This document shows positions 55,806-60,000 of a DNA stretch of 60,000 nucleotides, in pieces. How positions within the stretch are numbered: position 1 is the stretch's first letter; the number at the start of each line of letters is the position of its first letter. The stretch spans positions 106,531,587 through 106,591,586 of the forward strand of contig CM043966.1 in the NCBI GenBank assembly GCA_014529385.2, given 5' to 3'. The notes below the pieces were generated by a model. It was given only the letters and a program-made list of their open reading frames with translations. It made no database searches and had not been told where the DNA came from. The stretch is from Adiantum capillus-veneris (taxonomy: Eukaryota > Streptophyta > Polypodiopsida > Polypodiales > Pteridaceae). The position numbers and the translations under genes are program-made.

Positions 55806-56790
55806 TTCCCCCTTCCTAGTCTTTGCACGTCCTTGTGATAACTATCTTGGTCTGCATCTGAACTGCCTTCTTGTTGTCCTTTTTTCTACTTTGGTAGCTG
55901 CTTAAATCATTCTGAATGTGGAAATTTTTAGTGATCTAGTGTATGATTGTATTGTGTTTGGGTGAATAAGTTGATCGTCTCAACCCTTGCTTGGATTTTC
56001 ACCTTTTTTGCTAATTCTCTAAAAGGGTTATTACATAATGTGCTTTAATAGGTAGGCTATTTGGTGGGCAGGCAGATTCTTGGTCATGGGATTGAAAATT
56101 GAAGAATTGGTTTCTAAGAACCCTCTCATGAATACCTCCTCAAATGTTTGTATGTAGTGAGAGGGCAAAAACATGACTCAGTTGTACATACCCATGTCAC
56201 GTTGTAGCTTGGAATCTCTATCTCCAAATTCCAACATAAGACTTTGGTGCCCTCCAAGAACACTTTCCAAGGTTTTTCTACTGACTCAATGTCTTCAAAT
56301 ACTGTAATACAGGTTACGATCATTTTTTCAATCTTCACTAGCATCTTGCATGTCAGATCCACGGCATCCTTCATTTGTGTGATGACCCTTGTAAGTTGTT
56401 CACCATATACTTTTCTGAGGGTGGGAAGTTATTTGTTGGCTTACTAAGCACAGGATAGCATTGTTGGTCTTTTGTTTTGCCATGTGTAGAAGCTATCCCA
56501 GGATCGTCGTCTATTGACAAGATAGAAAGTAGGATCAATCTTGAGATGTTGTGGTGTGTTTATTTAATAGGTATCATCATGAGGGTGCTTCTTGGACCAC
56601 TTATTCCACCAACAGGATTTTCAAGAATTTTCAATAGTTGCTCTTCTGTTAGAGGAAAACCTCTTAATCCCCTTGGTGGTTTGGCTCGAGAGTTGACATT
56701 ATCTTTCATTTCCATAGGAGAGCCTCTTCCTTCATCATTAGGAAAAATATGGACTCTCCTTGGCCCTTTTTTATTAGTGAAGGCTTAAGG
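55806..56790 (-). pseudogene. 3' region of the E-family element, unknown product
   Basis: Minus-strand coding remnants (56374-56126: MKDAVDLTCKMLVKIEKMIV, VEKPWKVFLEGTKVLCWNLE) correspond in place to the X-family gene. The block around 56115-56200 resembles 54000-54060 (ATGCCTCTTCAAAG/ATACCTCCTCAAAT, AAGAACATTACTTTGT/AAAAACATGACTCAGT). No known domain. The 103-codon plus frame at 56477-56788 is not supported by anything beyond length. Confidence 0.4.
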
Positions 56791-57491
56791 GAGAATCAAT
56801 GAGAGGGCTCTTGGGATATCACCTAGAGGGGGAGGAATGGTAGGGTGGCAGCCTAATTGTCTCCCTCTTCAATGCTTGGTTCTTAGAGAGTGGGGGGAGG
56901 GAGGCTGCGGGGGGGTAAAAGGGGGAAAGAGGTGTCATAAAAGAGGGAGGGACCCCCCCAAAAGAAAAAATACGCAGGCTTAAAAACCCTAAAAAATGAA
57001 TTTTTTTTAAAAGTGTCAAAATTGACTCATTTGCCTCCAAAACTATCCCAAAACATATACTAACTTCAAGAAGTCAAATCCCCCCCCAAAATCCACTTTT
57101 CTCTCCCTCTATCACTACTTTTCTCTCCCACACTCTCCCTCCTCCCATTCTCTCTCTACAGTCAAGGCAGCCATAGCCAAAAGCTTTCCACCACTCTCTT
57201 CCTCTCTCCATAGCTCCTCCTTCTCTCACACCTCCATCAACCCTTTACAGTCCCACACCCAATAGCCCACAGCTCACCACTATCCTCTCTACCTCTCACT
57301 CCTCCCCTCTTTCTCTATCTCTACTGTCAAAGCCACCATAGCCACCATAGGCAGCTCACCTCACCCTCCCCTCAGCTCCTCATTCTCTCTCCACAGTACT
57401 CACACACAATAGTCGACAACCTTGCCCACTTCTCTCCCTCATCTTCCTCCAACCCATTCCCAAATCCCTTCCTAAGCCCAACTTCCCAAGC
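56791..57491. other. G-rich then pyrimidine-rich leader, no gene
   Basis: A G-rich block (GGGGGGAGGGAGGCTGCGGGGGG, 56880-56910) is followed by about 400 bp of C/T-rich sequence (CTCTCTCC, TCCTCCC repeats, 57080-57490) with repeated ACAGTC.CA.CCACCATAGCC motifs near 57160 and 57325. The pyrimidine richness and position suggest a 5' untranslated or promoter region for the following coding block. Confidence 0.4.
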
Positions 57492-58687
57492 ATGTCCACC
57501 ACTACCACGCATAGACGGTCCAAACCAGAGATAAAGGATATTGTGTTGCACGACACAAAAAATTCAGAGAGGGGATGGATCCCACATGTATTCAAGAAGG
57601 GTCATGGGTCTACATGCAACCGTCCAATGCTGGACCTCATCGCGTACGATGTCGAGGCGTACTGGAATGCCATTGGAAGGGAAGACTATTGGCATTCAAA
57701 GAAACCAAGTCCGGAATGGTGACCATCGTGCAACACGTGTACAGTGCAATTGAGATCCACCTGCAAAGAGCTTCAACTCAATTTGCACCTCATTGTAAGT
57801 CCTCATGGTTTAGCTATCCCATGCATATATCATGTTTAACGTGCATGCGATCATTTGTTTGACTAAGGGTATTTGTAAAGATGTTTTTCCATCCAGCTTA
57901 GTTGAGGAGCAGCCGCTTGAGTGCCTCTCAGGCACGTTCATGGTTGTGCATGCTCACATTGGGGAGCTTATGTTTCCTAATGTCTCGTCAAAAAAACTTA
58001 CCGAGCAGCAAATATTCAGGTACTCCCACAAGTATGGGTACCGAACTCAAGCCAAGGCTATGATGGGTTAGAAGCCATGGAGACACCCTCATTGCAGAGT
58101 GTAGAATGGCCAACTCCAAACCATTGGGCCTTGCTTTCTTTCAAGAGCAAGGTGCTGCAAGATTTCCAAGGGTCCCTAAAGTTTGATAAGGCAACCAGAT
58201 TGGTGGGTCTCAGTTGGCATTGTCCCATCCATTTGTTTGTGCATGCATTCCGCTCTCTACCGATTGTGGAAACACCGACAATGTTTGTTTGCAAAGAATT
58301 TGACGGAGATGCAATGGACACCATTCTAGGTGTCAATTGGGGCTATGTTGACGGTTTGCATGATGGTGACTATTACAAGTGCAAGGTGTCCCCACACAGC
58401 TTTGCCTTCGATATTTGAAGGCAAGGAGCACCATCTATGCACAATTTAGCTACGAAAGGTGGATGCACAAACGTGGCAAATGGATACCCTTGCAGCTAAC
58501 GATTGAAGAGGTTCAATCCTTTGAAATTCGTGTCTGCATGCCCAATAATGAGGTGGAGGTGGTTGCAGTGAACCCGCATTGGACTCTTGCCAATCTTCGG
58601 GAACATTTTGTCATAATGGGGTTCGAGGATGTCGGCAATGCAAGTTTCAAACTGGAACAATGCAAGTTCTGCTTTGTGCTTGATTAG
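57492..58687 (+). pseudogene. Unrecognised gene with an intron-like interruption and frameshifts
   Basis: First exon: competing frames from 57492 (MSTTTTHRRSKPEIKDIVLH) and 57575 (GSWVYMQPSNAGPHRVRCRG; FKETKSGMVTIVQHVYSAIE). A GTAAGT donor (57795) and TTTTTCCATCCAG acceptor (57896) follow. Then LVEEQPLECLSGTFMVVHAH to 58071, METPSLQSVEWPTPNHWALL and VKLSWHCPIH-like text to 58418, and QFSYERWMHKRGKWIPLQLT, EIRVCMPNNEVEVVAVNPHW, TLANLREHFVIMGFEDVGNA to 58687, each in a new frame with short overlaps. The last segment loosely resembles a ubiquitin-like fold. Exon phases do not match across the intron, so there is an indel. Product and family unknown; transposon-borne or host origin both possible. 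Confidence 0.5.
57795..57896 (+). other. Probable intron, 102 bp
   Basis: GTAAGTCCTC at the start, and a pyrimidine tract with AG (TTTTTCCATCCAG) at the end. It lies between coding-like blocks. Retroelement coding regions usually lack introns, so this speaks for a gene or DNA-transposon protein. Confidence 0.5.
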
Positions 58688-58969
58688 ATACCTTTTCTTA
58701 ATTTTTCTAGGTATTTGTATCTTGATTGCCCATTTTTGGTTGTGTAGATTGGAAGGTGGATGGAGGCCATTATGCTTGTTTACAAATATTGGGCTATAGA
58801 CGAAGTCATCTTGTCTAAGTGAATTGGCTTGTAACTTTACTCTTTTATGTATTGGATATTTTATTAAAGATTTTGAAAATTTTTAGGGTGTTGTACTTGA
58901 GTTTTAAGGTGTTGTGTAATTTTATTTTTAAAACGCATATTTTTAAATTTTTTTGAGATGAAATATGTC
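58688..58969. other. Spacer with candidate 3' end of one gene and promoter of the next
   Basis: AT-rich. TTTTATTAAAGATTTTGAAAAT near 58860-58882 could serve as a poly(A) region, but there is no consensus AATAAA. No other feature. Confidence 0.35.
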
Positions 58970-58977
58970 TATAAAAG
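58970..58977 (+). promoter_or_regulatory. TATA box of the final gene
   Basis: TATAAAAG followed by GGGG, with a pyrimidine-rich likely start region (TTTTACCATTTTCATCCC) about 25-40 bp downstream and the first sensible ATG 81 bp after the box. Confidence 0.6.
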
Positions 58978-59057
58978 GGGGACCACCTCCTCATTTTACC
59001 ATTTTCATCCCAGCATTGCAGAGAGACCTAGCATACCCAATTACGCAAAGAGAAAGC

Positions 59058-60000
59058 ATGGCTGCAACTAGTGCTTTAGATGCATTCCTTATTGAGGCTG
59101 GGCATGCAAATCGCCTTGAGCTTCATGCATTTTTCACAACCCAACCCGATTTGGAAACCACCTTGACCCTCCACTCTCAATTTCTTGAGCACATCACTTC
59201 ATACATTTCCATGTGCATGGGAAGATTCGTTGTTGAGTTACCAAACCAGCAAGGGCAATGGGTCCCTGAGGGCCTTCTTCACCACATCTACAAAGGGGAC
59301 AGGCCATTTCATCAATAGCTTGCACGCTTTGCCACCATAGCACAACCCGCCGGACAATATCTGCGGCTTGAAGATGATGATGTGCGAGCAATGCGTAAGG
59401 GGAAGATTGGAAACACATTTTTCTCTGTCCAAGCCATAATGATCTTCCTCCTTCATGAGTGCCTAGCAGGCCCTAACGTGGTGCTACCACACTTGCAGAT
59501 CGGCGGGGTCCTGGCAGATGTGAAGGACCCCAAGACCGAGCCCATTGACACATATGCAGAGGAGAGGATGCTTGCCTTGACCTACCTTATAGGGATTCAA
59601 GGCCTCTTGGAGGCCTCTCCATCTTTCGGTTCATCCTCGGGGCCGCCAGAAGGAACTAACACACGGGATGCCATCCCTGAGGTAGAGATTACCCGTTTCT
59701 CCTCCATTGTGGTGGGTGGGGAGGAGTTTGTGTTTTTAGATGATCTGGAGAAATCCTTTGAGCTTCGCATGGATGAGTGTTTCGCCATCCTCGATGCCCA
59801 TGGAAATTTTGAGGTTGATACCACCACCTCCCATGATGATGATCTCCTACTGCCCATGGGGAATATTGTGGCGGACACAGTGGCGATCGCACTAGCCGAG
59901 GTGGCAGCGGACGAGCAGGCCAAGGTCTCTGAGGAGGATTTTGTGGTTGTGCAAGCCATGTGTTTGGCTAAACACACAAGAGTGGATTCACCATCACCTG
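59058..60000 (+). CDS. Unrecognised coding sequence, runs off the window, one in-frame TAG
   Basis: I choose the ATG at 59058 (MAATSALDAFLIEAGHANRL), because the frame's earlier ATG at 58965 overlaps the TATA box. The frame is open to a TAG at 59316 (context CAA TAG CTT), then open for another 227 codons to the window edge. Segments: LHSQFLEHITSYISMCMGRF, LPNQQGQWVPEGLLHHIYKG, then after the stop LRLEDDDVRAMRKGKIGNTF, SVQAIMIFLLHECLAGPNVV, EERMLALTYLIGIQGLLEAS and an acidic region. GC content is higher than in the neighbouring repeats. No gag, pol or transposase motif. It may be a single gene with a nonsense mutation or a readthrough stop. Confidence 0.5.

Overview
The window is nuclear DNA of a land plant with a large, repeat-rich genome. 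A conifer, cycad, other gymnosperm or big-genome angiosperm would fit, and the sequence does not let me choose. The evidence is the density of old Ty3/gypsy-type LTR retrotransposons (one has the second, archaeal-type RNase H typical of the plant Athila/Tat group), a plant CACTA transposon of the TNP2 type, AT-rich DNA between elements, and long (GA)n and (AT)n microsatellites. I found no intact host gene, tRNA, rRNA or CRISPR.

1-11.4 kb is decayed, older DNA. It holds a minus-strand LTR-element remnant (coding 984-1602, tRNA-Met-type primer site 1654-1666, LTR from about 1671), a gag remnant at 7.4-8.1 kb, and a diverged ~285-bp tandem repeat whose units carry a conserved palindrome. Two related ~0.6-kb inverted-terminal elements (410-973 and 9950-10594) have 8-10 bp target duplications.

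11.38-42.43 kb is a nest of LTR elements that resolves almost to the base. Element A (plus strand, 1.67-kb LTRs) is the oldest. Its left LTR was split by a 4160-bp solo LTR, D (12183-16342, target duplication TATCT). Its gag was split by element B (minus strand, 18359-36145, 401-bp LTRs). B's upstream LTR was in turn split, four bases from its end, by element C (plus strand, 26989-36137, 1.63-kb LTRs, 9149 bp). Removing C restores a 401-bp B LTR, and removing B rejoins A's gag. Every element carries disabling lesions: A has many stops and frameshifts; B has stops, a frameshift and an integrase Asp-to-Asn change; C has lost the protease Asp, a block of reverse transcriptase and an Asp of its YxDD box.

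42.43-56.8 kb is a second old mosaic built of related minus-strand LTR elements (families X and E) that carry a 3' gene I do not recognise. A 7193-bp CACTA transposon (46477-53669, target duplication ATC) landed in one X-family LTR. A sister LTR at 45.3 kb preserves the empty site. The CACTA element encodes a broken TNP2 transposase and a second protein on the minus strand, and contains a tandem array of hairpins and a ~195-bp repeat array.

56.8-60 kb is different in character: a pyrimidine-rich leader, an intron-like interruption, a frameshifted coding block at 57.5-58.7 kb, then a TATA box and a coding sequence that runs off the window end. I could not assign either to a known family. This is the least explained part of the window.
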